Assembly: GCF_016817355.1 (NCBI RefSeq)
Contig: NZ_JADOTT010000006.1
Location: 149,216-213,215 of the forward strand
DNA length: 64,000 nucleotides
From: Maricaulis parjimensis
Lineage (GTDB): Bacteria; Pseudomonadota; Alphaproteobacteria; Caulobacterales; Maricaulaceae
Direction of reading: 5' to 3'
Shown here: piece by piece, positions 27,264-36,600 of the stretch
Numbering within the stretch: position 1 is the stretch's first letter
Layout: every line of letters starts with the position of its first letter
Translations under genes and position numbers: made by a program
The notes under the pieces: model-generated
What the model was told of the DNA's origin: nothing
Databases searched by the model: none
What the model saw: the letters and a program-made list of their open reading frames with translations, nothing else

Positions 27264-28760
27264 ATGTTCACACGTTTTGCGCCGGTCACTGGCCTGGCCG
27301 CCACGCTTTTGCTTTGCCCGGGTGCTCTGGGACAATCCGCACCGGATGCGCAGGAGCGGATCGATGCCGCTTTGGCGGCGCTTGGTGCGGTCGCTGAGCC
27401 GGCGGGGCCGCTCTGGCTGCAGGCCGATATTTCCGGAGAGGCCTGGATGCTGGAGCAATCGGGCACGCTGGAGGGCGGCTGGATCCGGCTCGACCAGTCC
27501 GCCGAGATCATACTGGACCTAGCCTCTGCCTCCGGTGATGTCCGCCAGAGCCGGAATATTCCGGCCTGGTCCAGCACGCCCTACGGGCAATGGCATGTCC
27601 GCTTTGGTCCGGACGGTGCGGCCATGCAGGGTCGCAACCAGGCGGGGGAAAGCGTCTGGGGTCCAGCCCGTTCCTCCCAGACCCGGGACGCCCAGCGCTA
27701 TCTCGACCTGTTCCCGCAAACCCTGTTGCGCGAAGCGGCGGCAGCCCCTGATCTGGCCCTGACGGATACCGGTGGCATCACCTACACACGCGAACGCAGC
27801 GGTCAGACCGAAAGCGTCCGGCTGGACTGGACCGAAGGCAGTCCCCTGCCCGCCGGTTTCACGATCCGGGCGCGCTATCTGGATGATCTGTTTCTCTATG
27901 GCTGGGAGGAGAACGAACTCAGCGGCCAATACGGGTTCTGGTGGCGAACCGAGGCGGGCCGCCTCCTGCCCCGCCAGTTGGACATCGCTTTCAACGGCAT
28001 GCCCTGGCAGCGCTATGAATTGACCGATTTCCGTTTTGAAGCTCCGGACACGGATATCGCCCTGCCCGAGGCGGGACAGGACGGGCCCGTCGTGCGGTCC
28101 ATCGACGATTTCCCGTTTGCTCGCAGTCTGGAAACCGTCGCGCCCGGCGTGCGCCTGTATTCAGGCGCCTGGAATGTGGCCGTGATCGAGCGGGCCGATG
28201 ATGTGATCGTGCTCGATGCTCCGATCTCCACCGGCTATGGCCAGGCCGTGCTGGCGCAGATCGAAACGGACTTCCCGGACAAGCCGGTCGCCGGCGTGAT
28301 CACCACGTCCAATGCATGGCCGCATATGGCAGGGCTTCGCGCCTATGCCGAGCGGGGCATTCCGATCCTTGCCCATCCGGACAATATCCAGCTGATTGAC
28401 CGCATGATGCCGGAGATCCGGACACAGACCTCACTTCACGCCCTGTCCGACGGAGAGGTTTTGGGTGCCGGCGAGGACGCCGTGATCGCACGCTTCGCCC
28501 CGGGTCCGGCCCTGGATCGAATGCTGTTTGTTGCGGCCCCGGGACATGGCGTGGTCTGGGCCAGTGACGCGGTCCAGCTGGCCGGCGAAGCGGGCCGGCC
28601 GCAGGACCATGCGCGGCAATACCATGCGGAATTCCTGGCCGCGACCTGCGCGGACCTGACACCGCAAACCCTGACGCTGGCGATGCATATCGCGCCAATC
28701 CCGGCTGAGGCCCTTGTCGGGGCTTTCGCGGACGACGCCGAACCGCCCTGCCGGCTCTGA
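27264..28760 (+). CDS. exported metallo-beta-lactamase-fold protein with degenerate metal site
   Basis: A 498-residue protein with a signal peptide (hydrophobic 8-22, ALGQS cleavage). The N-terminal half is a beta-rich domain of unknown type. The C-terminal half (about 290-498) follows the metallo-beta-lactamase pattern: GVRLYSGAWNVAVIERADDVIVLDAP, then TSNAWPHMAGLRAYAERG where the HxHxDH zinc motif should be. Only the last His remains (about 354); the other His, His and Asp positions are Ser, Ala and Pro. HPDN follows as in active relatives. Activity as a zinc hydrolase is therefore unlikely. AGGAGA precedes the ATG at 27264. It is a single gene, closed by a terminator shared with the transaldolase. 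Confidence 0.75.
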   Translation: MFTRFAPVTGLAATLLLCPGALGQSAPDAQERIDAALAALGAVAEPAGPLWLQADISGEAWMLEQSGTLEGGWIRLDQSAEIILDLASASGDVRQSRNIPAWSSTPYGQWHVRFGPDGAAMQGRNQAGESVWGPARSSQTRDAQRYLDLFPQTLLREAAAAPDLALTDTGGITYTRERSGQTESVRLDWTEGSPLPAGFTIRARYLDDLFLYGWEENELSGQYGFWWRTEAGRLLPRQLDIAFNGMPWQRYELTDFRFEAPDTDIALPEAGQDGPVVRSIDDFPFARSLETVAPGVRLYSGAWNVAVIERADDVIVLDAPISTGYGQAVLAQIETDFPDKPVAGVITTSNAWPHMAGLRAYAERGIPILAHPDNIQLIDRMMPEIRTQTSLHALSDGEVLGAGEDAVIARFAPGPALDRMLFVAAPGHGVVWASDAVQLAGEAGRPQDHARQYHAEFLAATCADLTPQTLTLAMHIAPIPAEALVGAFADDAEPPCRL

Positions 28761-28775
28761 AGTCCGCCAGGCTCA

Positions 28776-28832
28776 AGAAAGGCCGGTCAGAGGATGTCCT
28801 CTAAAGGATGCTCTGGCCGGTCTTTTCCCAGT
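28776..28832 (+). terminator. terminator after the MBL-like gene (overlaps transaldolase 3' end)
   Basis: GGCCGGTCAGAG and CTCTGGCCGGTC pair as a 12-bp RNA stem with G-U wobbles, around an inner AGAGGATGTCCTCT hairpin, followed by TCTTTT on the plus strand. The 3' arm lies inside the transaldolase coding end; the reverse strand also ends in TTTCTT, so it may work both ways. Confidence 0.6.
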
Positions 28833-29454
28833 CGGCCATGAAGGCTTCCAGACCGGCATCGGTGAGCTTGTGCTTAACCAGGCCCTTGAGGACGGAGGGC
28901 GGCACGGTGGCGACATCGGCTCCGGCCAGGGCGCATTGCTGGACATGATCGGCGGAGCGGATCGAGGCGGCCAGGATTTCCGTCTCGAAACCGTAATTGT
29001 CGTAGATGATCCGCAAATTCTCGATCAGCTCCATCCCGTCAACGCCGAGATCGTCCAGACGGCCGATGAAGGGCGAGATATAGGTGGCGCCGGCCTTGGC
29101 AGCGAGCAGGCCCTGATTGGCCGAGAAGCACAGGGTGACATTGGTCTTGATGCCGTCGGCAGTCAGCGCCTGGCAGGCTTTGAGCCCTTCAAAGGTCAGC
29201 GGGAGTTTCACCACGACATTGTCGGCGAGCGCGGCGAGCTTGCGGCCCTCTTCCAGCATGGTGGGAGCGTCGAGCGCAGTGACCTCGGCACTGACCGGGC
29301 CGGAGACGAGCGCGCAGATTTCCTTCGTCACCTCGATGAAATCGCGGCCCGATTTGGCAATCAGGGACGGGTTGGTGGTCACACCATCCACAAGGCCCGC
29401 GGCGTCCAGTTCACGGATGTCAGCCACATCGGCGGTATCAACGAAGAATTTCAT
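28801..29454 (-). CDS. fsa: fructose-6-phosphate aldolase / small transaldolase
   Basis: A 217-residue TalC/FSA-type enzyme of the transaldolase family, in the pentose phosphate and sugar phosphate pathways. [13 protein letters not shown] (2-14), [13 protein letters not shown] (24-36) and the Schiff-base Lys in [11 protein letters not shown] / [13 protein letters not shown] are visible. The short length separates it from the 35-kDa transaldolases; whether it acts as transaldolase or as fructose-6-phosphate aldolase cannot be decided by sequence alone. A weakly purine-rich stretch (CCGGGAGATGA) precedes the ATG. Confidence 0.93.
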   Translation of the reverse strand: MKFFVDTADVADIRELDAAGLVDGVTTNPSLIAKSGRDFIEVTKEICALVSGPVSAEVTALDAPTMLEEGRKLAALADNVVVKLPLTFEGLKACQALTADGIKTNVTLCFSANQGLLAAKAGATYISPFIGRLDDLGVDGMELIENLRIIYDNYGFETEILAASIRSADHVQQCALAGADVATVPPSVLKGLVKHKLTDAGLEAFMADWEKTGQSIL

Positions 29455-29558
29455 GTCTCATCTCCCGGCAAGTCACGCGTCGGGCTCCACTGAGCCCCGA
29501 TCCACGTGCGCCTAGCATGCGTGTGTGTCAGTTGGATGCCAAGCGGGAGCGTGCAGCG

Positions 29559-30569
29559 CTACATCCTGCGAAGGAGCTCTTCCACTTCTTCAGAATTCTC
29601 CCACCAGTAGGATCGAGCTTGTACAAGATTGGTAATGAAGAGATCAAATTCATCCATCAAGCTGCACTCATAATCAAACTCCTGCCCGCCACTGAGAAAG
29701 ATGGGCGCGGTCGCGATTGGGACACGAGGGGAGTCTGCATCGCCGCGGTGGAAGCTCGTACTCGGATCAATGCACCAACCATTGTCAGACAACTCAATCG
29801 ACGTGTTTTCGTCGAACAACACTTGCGTGTCCGCAAGCCAAACTCGATCAGCGACTAGAGTGGTCGACCGTAAATCCAGAGTACCGCCGCTGAAGCTCAC
29901 GAAAGAGAATTCTGCACGCCCGTGGAGGGGCGGCACCAATGGCGCTACTTGTAAGTTTGCCCCCACAAACGCTGATTCTCGAACCACCAATAATGGCGTC
30001 GACCCAACGACCGCGACTCCGCCCCGTGCAATGAAGGCATTTTCAATCTTAAAAGTTTGCAGCACGGGAATGCTGGCGAGAGCTAGAATGCTGTTGTCCA
30101 TGGCAAGGTCCGTGAAGTCCCACGCCTGCTGCCCATCCTCTTCCAGGTTCACCGTAAGCTGAGCATCTGTCAGACGTATCCTGTTTGCTTCAACTCGGTG
30201 CGGTGCGCCGGAAACGTCCAGACGCACTCCCTCAATATCAAGCTCGGCCACCCGTTCTTCTCTGTTGACGAGGTCTACGAGGTAAGAACTGGCCTCTGCA
30301 TCCAATCTACGATCTACAGCTCGAAAGAAAGCATCATACAACTCAGCCGACGACAATTCGTCACCCGTTTCGCTGAAAAACTGTATGTAGGCCGTCCAGA
30401 TTGTCGCCAAAGCGGCGACAAAACCAACCAGCCAACCAAGAGTTTTGAAATACCTCAGGTGCGAGCTCTCTTTGTTTTTTCCGACCACAGAACCGCAACT
30501 CCCAATTGCCAACCTTAATTTTAGCAATCTTTGGAAACCAGACCAGCCTCGGTTTGGTGTCCGCTGCAT
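29559..30569 (-). CDS. hypothetical membrane-anchored protein, low G+C
   Basis: No family is recognised. The frame is open from a GTG at 30620 to 29559; start choices are that GTG, the ATG at 30569 used here, or a GTG at 30488 that has GGGAG ten bases ahead. One hydrophobic segment (TLGWLVGFVAALATIWTAYI) is followed by about 270 residues with alternating polar/hydrophobic strands (VRLDVSGAPHRVEANRIRL, GGTLDLRSTTLVADRVWL), suggesting a beta-rich outer domain, possibly helical like pentapeptide proteins. Base composition differs from the neighbours: two 60-base lines counted (29641-29700, 30301-30360) each have 27 G+C. This suggests recent acquisition. Confidence 0.6.
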   Translation of the reverse strand: MQRTPNRGWSGFQRLLKLRLAIGSCGSVVGKNKESSHLRYFKTLGWLVGFVAALATIWTAYIQFFSETGDELSSAELYDAFFRAVDRRLDAEASSYLVDLVNREERVAELDIEGVRLDVSGAPHRVEANRIRLTDAQLTVNLEEDGQQAWDFTDLAMDNSILALASIPVLQTFKIENAFIARGGVAVVGSTPLLVVRESAFVGANLQVAPLVPPLHGRAEFSFVSFSGGTLDLRSTTLVADRVWLADTQVLFDENTSIELSDNGWCIDPSTSFHRGDADSPRVPIATAPIFLSGGQEFDYECSLMDEFDLFITNLVQARSYWWENSEEVEELLRRM

Positions 30570-30695
30570 TACTGCGCGCGAGCGCCTTTTATTGTTGAGT
30601 TTGTTGACGATATAAATCACGCGTCGTTGGTCGGCGTGACACGGGCAATGGACACCCAGCGAGTGAAATCACATCTGGCACAGAGAATACTTCCC

Positions 30696-31223
30696 CTACC
30701 CCACTGATTTCCGCATCCGCGTCAGCGGAACGCCGACCCCGTCCGGGGTGGGCTCAAACCAGTCCTCGACGGGTTCATAGCCGGCCGCCTTGTAGAGGTG
30801 GGCGCCGGAACGGGTGGCGGCGAGTTCGACGGTGGTGAATCCGGCAGCGGCGGCTTCGGCCTCGCAGCGGGTGAGGATGAGGCGGCCCAGGCCTTTGCGG
30901 GTCCAGTCCGGATGCGTGTACATGGCGCGCACGCGGGCCGGTTCCGTGGCGGGGTCCAGCGGACGCGAATTGCGGCCGGCCGTGCTGTCGCCGCCGAACA
31001 GGGTGGCGCGGCGGGACCAGCCGCCACAGGCCACCAACTCATCGCCGGACCAGACGGTGAAATAGGTCCCGTCCCCGATCAGCTCCCGGTCCACGCCCAT
31101 AATATGGCGCGAGGCGGCCACTTCGGCATCATCGAGATCGGCGGGCAGGAGTGTGGCAATCGACAGTTCGACCAGCGCTTCGATGGCGGGCACGTCGAGC
31201 GGGGTGGCATGGCGCACGATCAT
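30696..31223 (-). CDS. GNAT family N-acetyltransferase
   Basis: Acetyl-CoA-dependent acyltransferase of 175 residues. The domain opens with MIVRHATPLDVPAIEALVE; the acetyl-CoA loop is RKGLGRLILTRCEAEAAAAGF, preceded by RAMYTHPDWT, and the end is HLYKAAGYEPVEDWF. The start at 31223 is preferred since GGAGA lies nine bases ahead and it matches the normal domain start; an earlier TTG/ATG at 31292/31286 overlaps the ilvA stop and would add 20 or so residues. It is downstream of and probably cotranscribed with ilvA. The acceptor substrate is unknown. Confidence 0.88.
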   Translation of the reverse strand: MIVRHATPLDVPAIEALVELSIATLLPADLDDAEVAASRHIMGVDRELIGDGTYFTVWSGDELVACGGWSRRATLFGGDSTAGRNSRPLDPATEPARVRAMYTHPDWTRKGLGRLILTRCEAEAAAAGFTTVELAATRSGAHLYKAAGYEPVEDWFEPTPDGVGVPLTRMRKSVG

Positions 31224-31288
31224 GTCGGGCTGTCTCCGTGAGGGTGTGGCCGGGCGGGCCGGGGCAAGCGTGTCCTGGATGGCCATGA

Positions 31289-32542
31289 TCAATACCCCGC
31301 CGGCTCGACGCGGAAACCGGCCTCACGCAGGGCGGTCTCGATCCGGTCCATATGGGCGCCGTCCTGCGCCTCCAGGGAGATGTCGATATAGGTCACCTTG
31401 GCCGGCAGGTCCGAGAAGGTCTTGTGATAGGCGACGTCCGTGACATTGCCCTCGGCGCGGGAAATCACTTCGGACACTTTGGAGAGCTGGCCGGGCACGT
31501 CGACGAGTTCGATGCGCAGACGGGCCAGACGGCGCGAACGGGCCAGGTCGCGCAGGAGGAGCGAAGACAGGAGGCGGGTGTCGACATTGCCGCCGGTCAG
31601 GACGAGGCCGACCTTCTTGCCCTTGAAGCGTTCCGGATCGGCCAGCACACCGGCCAGGCCGGCCGCGCCAGCGCCTTCGGGCAGGACCCGCAGATGGGAG
31701 ATGAAGAGGTTGAGGGCGCGTTCGATCTGGCGCTCATCGACCAGGAGGACATCGTCCAGCAGATCCATCAACAGGGCGCGGGTCGCCTGCCCCGGCTCAC
31801 GCACGGCAATGCCTTCGGCCAGGGTGAAGCCGCCGATCGGGCGATTGGTGCGGTGGTAGAGATTGGCGAAGGAGGGAAAGAGGTCGGACTGGACACCGAC
31901 GAGCTCGATCTCCGGCTTGATGCGGCGGGCCGCCAGACCGCATCCGGCCGCCAGGCCACCGCCGCCGATCGGCAGGACGAGCGTGTCGAGATCGGGATAT
32001 TGGGCCAGCATTTCCATCGCCAGCGTGCCCTGCCCCGCCATCACGACCGGGTCGTCGAACGGGTGCACGAAGACCGCGCCGGTTTCCTCGCTGAGCGAGA
32101 GGGCGTGCGCCTTGGCCGCGTCAAAATCGGATCCGACAATATCCACTTCTGCACCCAGGGCCCGGGTCTGGTGGACTTTCACCATGGGCGTGCCTTCGGG
32201 CATGATAATGGTGGCCCTGATCCCCATGGCCGCGGCATGACGGGCGACGCCCTGGGCATGATTGCCGGCCGAGGCGGCCACGACACCGCGCTGGCGCTCC
32301 GTATCCGTGAGGGCGGACAGGCGCGCAAAGGCACCGCGTTCCTTGAAGGAGCCGGTGGCCTGAAGATTCTCCAGCTTGACCACGACCTCGCAGCCCAGCG
32401 CTTTTGACAGGGTGGGCGATGGCAGGCAGGGCGAGTTGAGAATGCCACCCATCCCCTGCGCGTGGAGGCTTTCGACAAAGGCGAAAGCCCCGGCAAGGTC
32501 CGGGCTGAGCGGCATTTCGGTTTTCAACGCGGTATGGGGCAT
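31289..32542 (-). CDS. ilvA: threonine ammonia-lyase with ACT domain
   Basis: PLP enzyme converting threonine to 2-oxobutanoate, first step of isoleucine synthesis. The PLP Lys is in TGSFKERGAF (about 64-73) and the glycine loop is PIGGGGLAAG. A single C-terminal ACT domain (from about 340, RLRIELVDVPGQLSKVSEVI) probably binds a regulatory amino acid. The 417-residue length is the medium form, shorter than enteric IlvA with two ACT repeats. The start at 32542 is preferred to 32557 because GGAGA lies six bases ahead of it. A 49-codon Ile-rich ORF and a terminator hairpin lie directly upstream, suggesting attenuation. The GNAT gene follows. Confidence 0.93.
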   Translation of the reverse strand: MPHTALKTEMPLSPDLAGAFAFVESLHAQGMGGILNSPCLPSPTLSKALGCEVVVKLENLQATGSFKERGAFARLSALTDTERQRGVVAASAGNHAQGVARHAAAMGIRATIIMPEGTPMVKVHQTRALGAEVDIVGSDFDAAKAHALSLSEETGAVFVHPFDDPVVMAGQGTLAMEMLAQYPDLDTLVLPIGGGGLAAGCGLAARRIKPEIELVGVQSDLFPSFANLYHRTNRPIGGFTLAEGIAVREPGQATRALLMDLLDDVLLVDERQIERALNLFISHLRVLPEGAGAAGLAGVLADPERFKGKKVGLVLTGGNVDTRLLSSLLLRDLARSRRLARLRIELVDVPGQLSKVSEVISRAEGNVTDVAYHKTFSDLPAKVTYIDISLEAQDGAHMDRIETALREAGFRVEPAGY

Positions 32543-32568
32543 GCGGGTCTCCGGCATGACCGCACACG

Positions 32569-32598
32569 AAAAAGCCCCGCTCCTTTAGGAGCGAGGCC
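32569..32598 (-). terminator. Rho-independent terminator between the leader ORF and ilvA
   Basis: On the minus strand the stem GCCtCGCTCC / GGAGCGgGGC closes a TAAA loop and is followed by TTTTT. It is surrounded by an outer inverted repeat, ATGACCGCAC (32556-32565) and GTGCGGTCAT (32607-32616). Lying 12 bases ahead of the first ilvA ATG, it is placed as an attenuator. Confidence 0.85.
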
Positions 32599-32627
32599 GG
32601 TTTTCCGTGCGGTCATCCTGTTGGATG

Positions 32628-32777
32628 TCAAACGGGGGTCGGCAGCGCTCCCAGCAGGGCGGCTCCAATAATAATCGAAATGGTAATGAGACCGGCGGTC
32701 ATGAGACGGCGCGCGCGTTCCGCACGTTCCTCATCAATCCGCTTTGCAATCGCAATGGCTTTGGCGCGCTGGCGCAT
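32628..32777 (-). CDS. 49-residue Ile-rich leader peptide or small membrane protein upstream of ilvA
   Basis: Small ORF with a good Shine-Dalgarno (ACAGGAGAACC) and ATG at 32777. The sequence has a charged N-terminal half (KRIDEERAERARR) and the C-terminal end LITISIIIGAALLGALPTPV. Eight of 49 codons are Ile, including the ITISIII run (codons 31-37). All eight are ATT, although the coding sequence around uses mostly ATC. The terminator lies about 30 bases past its stop and ilvA begins after that. This is the arrangement of an ilv leader peptide; the end resembles enteric IlvL in style. A genuine small membrane protein (one span at 29-45) is the alternative. Confidence 0.65.
   Translation of the reverse strand: MRQRAKAIAIAKRIDEERAERARRLMTAGLITISIIIGAALLGALPTPV
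32646..32651 (-). promoter_or_regulatory. antiterminator segment of the proposed ilvA attenuator
   Basis: GGAGCG inside codons 43-44 of the leader ORF can pair with the CGCTCC that forms the 5' arm of the terminator (32588-32593). The two pairings exclude each other, as in classic amino-acid attenuators. Confidence 0.5.
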
Positions 32778-32899
32778 GCCGGTTCTCCTGTGTTCGACAA
32801 CCAAGATGGCGATGCTTTTTCCAAGAGTCCAGTGCCCAAGCGCAATTCGTGCGCAGTATCATGAAGAATTACCGAGCCGGCGCACGATCCTGCCGCGGA

Positions 32900-33469
32900 T
32901 CATCCCGCCGCGTCATAGGCGGCCTTGAGCCAGGCGATCAATTCCTCATCCACCTCATCGACCGAGGTCAGCTTCACCCGGTGCGAGACCATGGCATTGA
33001 AGGAGCCGGAGGCTTCCAGCCGCCCCTGCGGCGCCTGGCCCTTGAGATTGATACCGACATCGACCCGGGTTTTCGTGGAGGGCTGGATGAGGCCGAACTG
33101 TTTGGCCCGGCGCAGGGAGACATAGGCCTTCTTGGGCGCGAGCTCGACATCATGGCCGAAACCGCTGACCGCGCTGGCCAGGGCGTCATGGATCGGTTTT
33201 AGCCCGGCCTTGGCACCGGCATATTGGGCCGCCACGAGGTCCTCACCCGCGGCCGGCGCCGAAACAACGCCGCCACGGGCCTCATGGGCGACGAGATTGG
33301 CGAAGCCGTGCGTCATGCCGTGTTCGGTCTTGAGCAGTTTGATCATCTCGCCATGCTTTTCCAGGCCGCTGGCCTTGATGATGGCGATCCAGTCGGCCAG
33401 CGATTTGCCGGTCTTTTCCGGCATGTTGGCGACCATGCTGTCGCGCATCTCTTCCGGTGATTTGGCCAT
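32900..33469 (-). CDS. DUF4287 / DUF5655 domain protein
   Basis: A 189-residue cytosolic protein. The N-terminal DUF4287 helix bundle (about 5-65) contains MPEKTGKSLADWIAIIKASG and LKTEHGMTHGFANLVAH. The C-terminal DUF5655 part (about 85-187) contains LKPIHDALASAVSGFG and VSLRRAKQFGLIQPSTKTRVDVGINL. These domains occur together in many bacteria and have no established function. AGGAGGGGG precedes the ATG. It diverges from pyc over 188 bases, so a LacI-type palindrome there could affect both. Confidence 0.85.
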   Translation of the reverse strand: MAKSPEEMRDSMVANMPEKTGKSLADWIAIIKASGLEKHGEMIKLLKTEHGMTHGFANLVAHEARGGVVSAPAAGEDLVAAQYAGAKAGLKPIHDALASAVSGFGHDVELAPKKAYVSLRRAKQFGLIQPSTKTRVDVGINLKGQAPQGRLEASGSFNAMVSHRVKLTSVDEVDEELIAWLKAAYDAAG

Positions 33470-33604
33470 GGAACCCCCTCCTGTCCCGGTCTGTATCCCG
33501 TTCCAGTAAAGCGCATCCGGTCTTCACCCGGAACCGGATTTTGCGCGCCCCGCGACTTCGCACCTGCATCATTTCCCTTTCCAAACAGCATCAAAGCGCG
33601 TTTC

Positions 33605-33620
33605 ATGGTATCGGTACCAT
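33605..33620. promoter_or_regulatory. LacI-family-type operator upstream of pyc
   Basis: ATGGTATCGGTACCAT: six-base arms ATGGTA/TACCAT exact, with a central CG. Even-symmetric palindromes with central CG are the usual LacI-family sites, and TGGTA...TACCA versions are common in alphaproteobacterial sugar regulons. It lies 37 bases ahead of the pyc start. Confidence 0.55.
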
Positions 33621-33657
33621 TTCAATCCTGACTGACGCTGCCGAGAAGAGGTTCGCC

Positions 33658-36600
33658 TTGCCCGAACGCCAGACCCCCGAAAAACTCCTGGTCGCCAACC
33701 GGTCCGAGATCGCCATCCGCATCATGCGGGCGGCCACGGAATTGGGGCTGAAAACCGTCGCCATCTATGCCGAAGAGGACAAGCTGGCCCTGCACCGGTT
33801 CAAGGCGGATGAGAGTTATCGCGTCGGTGCCGGGCTGGGCCCGGTCAAGGCCTATCTGGATATCGACGGCATCATCGCGATTGCCAAGAAGTGCGGCGCG
33901 ACCCTGGTCCATCCCGGCTATGGCTTCCTGTCGGAAAACCCGGATTTTGCCGAAGCTTGCGCCGCCGCGGGCCTGACTTTTGTCGGCCCCTCCCCCGATG
34001 TCATGAAATCCCTCGGCAACAAGGTCGCAGCGCGGAACATGGCCGTGCAGGCCGATGTGCCCGTCGTACCCGCCACCGGCCCGCTGTCGGACGATCCGGC
34101 GGACTGGGCGAAGCTGGCCGGCGAAGTGGGCTATCCGCTGATGCTGAAGGCGAGCTGGGGTGGTGGCGGCCGCGGCATGCGCGTCGTGGAAAACGAGGCC
34201 GAGCTGAAGAACCAGGTCGAGGCTGGCCGGCGCGAGGCGGAAAGCGCCTTCGGCAATGGCGAGGTCTATCTGGAAAAACTGATCCGCAAGGCGCGGCATA
34301 TCGAGGTCCAGATCCTCGGCGACAGCCATGGCAATCTCGTCCATCTCTGGGAGCGTGACTGCACGGTGCAGCGGCGCAACCAGAAAGTCGTCGAGCGCGC
34401 CCCGGCGCCAGACATGGATGCCGACACGCGAGCGGCGATCTGCGAGGCCGCCCTGCGGCTGACGCGGCATGCGGGCTATTGCGGCGCCGGGACGGTGGAA
34501 TTCCTGCTCGATGCGGAGACGCGGAAATTCTACTTCATCGAGGTCAATCCGCGCGTCCAGGTGGAGCATACGGTCACCGAGGAAGTGACCGGGATCGACA
34601 TCGTCCGCGCCCAGATCCAGATCGCGCGCGGCGGTCATATCGGCGTGACGGAGGAGACCGGTGTTCCGGTGCAGGAGGAGATCCGGCTGCACGGGCATGC
34701 CCTGCAATGCCGTGTCACCACAGAAGACCCGCAGAACAGTTTCACGCCGGATTATGGCCGCATCACCGCCTATCGCGGCGCGACCGGGTTCGGCATACGG
34801 CTGGATGGCGGCACGGCCTATTCCGGCGCGGTGATCACCCGCTATTTCGACAGTTTGCTGGAAAAGGTGACGGCCTGGGCGGCAACGCCGGAAGAGGCCG
34901 TGCGCCGGATGGACCGGGCGCTGCGGGAATTCCGCATCCGCGGCGTCTCCACCAATATCGCCTTCCTGGAAAACGTCATCAATCACCCCGATTTCGTGTC
35001 GGGTCAGATCACGACACGCTTCATCGACACCACGCCGGCCCTGTTCGACTTCCCCAAACGGCGGGACCGGGCGACGCGGCTTTTGACCTATATCGCCGAC
35101 GTCTCGGTGAACGGGAATCCGGAGGTGAAGGGCCGGCCAAAACCGCCCACCCATGCCCGCACACCCGTGCCGCCGAAAGTGGATGGCGCGGCCCTGCATG
35201 ACGGCACGAAACAAATCCTCGACCAGCACGGACCGGAAGGTCTGCGCGACTGGATGCTGGACCAGACGAAAGTCCTGATCACCGACACGACGATGCGCGA
35301 TGCGCACCAATCCCTGCTGGCCACGCGCATGCGCTCTTTCGACATGGTGGCGGTGGCGGATGCCTATGCCGAACATCTGCACGATCTCTTCTCGATCGAG
35401 TGCTGGGGCGGGGCGACGTTTGATGTGGCGCTGCGCTTCCTCAAGGAGGACAGCTGGGACCGGCTGGCGGATCTGCGTGAGCGCGTGCCCAATGTGATGC
35501 TGCAAATGCTGCTGCGGGCCTCCAATGCGGTGGGCTACACGAATTATCCCGACAATGCGGTGGATCATTTCGTCCATCAGGCGGCCGAGACCGGGATTGA
35601 TGTCTTCCGCGTCTTCGACAGTCTGAACTGGGCGGAGAACATGAAAGTCGCCATGGAGAGCGTCCTGAAGACGGACCGGCTCTGCGAGGCGGCGATCTGC
35701 TATACGGGCGATCTGGGCAATCCGGACCGGCCGAAATACCAGCTGGATTATTATCTCGATCTGGCGCGCGAACTGAAGGGCGCCGGGGCGCACATACTGG
35801 GCATCAAGGACATGGCGGGCCTGGCGCGTCCGGCGCAGATCCGCACCCTGGTGAAGGCCCTGAAGGACGAGACCGGCCTGCCGATCCATTATCACACGCA
35901 TGACACGTCGGGCATTGCCGCGGCGACCGTGCTGGCCGCCTGCGAGGCGGGTGCGGATGCGGTGGATGCGGCGATGGACAGTTTCTCCGGCCTGACCTCC
36001 CAGGCCAATCTGGGCTCCATCGTCACAGCGCTGGGCGATACCACGCGCGATAGCGGGCTCTCCCCGGCCACGATCCGCCGCTTTTCCGATTATTGGGAAG
36101 ATGTGCGCACCCAGTATGCGGCCTTTGAGTCCGATCTGCGCTCCGGCGCGTCGGAGGTCTATCTGCACGAAATGCCGGGCGGGCAGTTCACCAATCTCAA
36201 GGAACAGGCGCGCGCGGTGGGGCTGGCGGAACGCTGGCATGAGGTCGCCAAAATGTATGCCGACGTCAACCAGATGCTCGGCGATATCGTGAAGGTGACG
36301 CCCTCTTCCAAGGTCGTCGGCGACATGGCGCTCTACATGGTCTCATCCGGGCTGACAGTGGACGACGTGCTCGATCCGGACACCGACATCACCTTCCCGG
36401 ACAGTGTGATCGGCCTGTTGCGCGGCGATCTGGGTCAACCGCCCGGCGGCTGGCCGAAGGATCTTCAGGCCAAGGCGCTGAAGGGCGAAAAGCCGACGAC
36501 GGACCGGCCGGGCAAGCATCTCGCCCCGACCGATTTCGATTCCGTGCGGGCCAGCATCCAGGGGCATGGCGGGCGCGCGGTGAACGAGAATGATGTCGCC

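Noticed and set aside
29455..29558. Search for an attachment site or repeat beside the low-GC gene
   Set aside because: No direct repeat, tRNA end or integrase remnant is visible on either side.
33622..36240. Minus-strand 872-codon open frame
   Set aside because: It is antisense to pyc; high G+C coding sequence leaves the opposite frame open. The translation is Arg/His/Gly-rich with no domain pattern.
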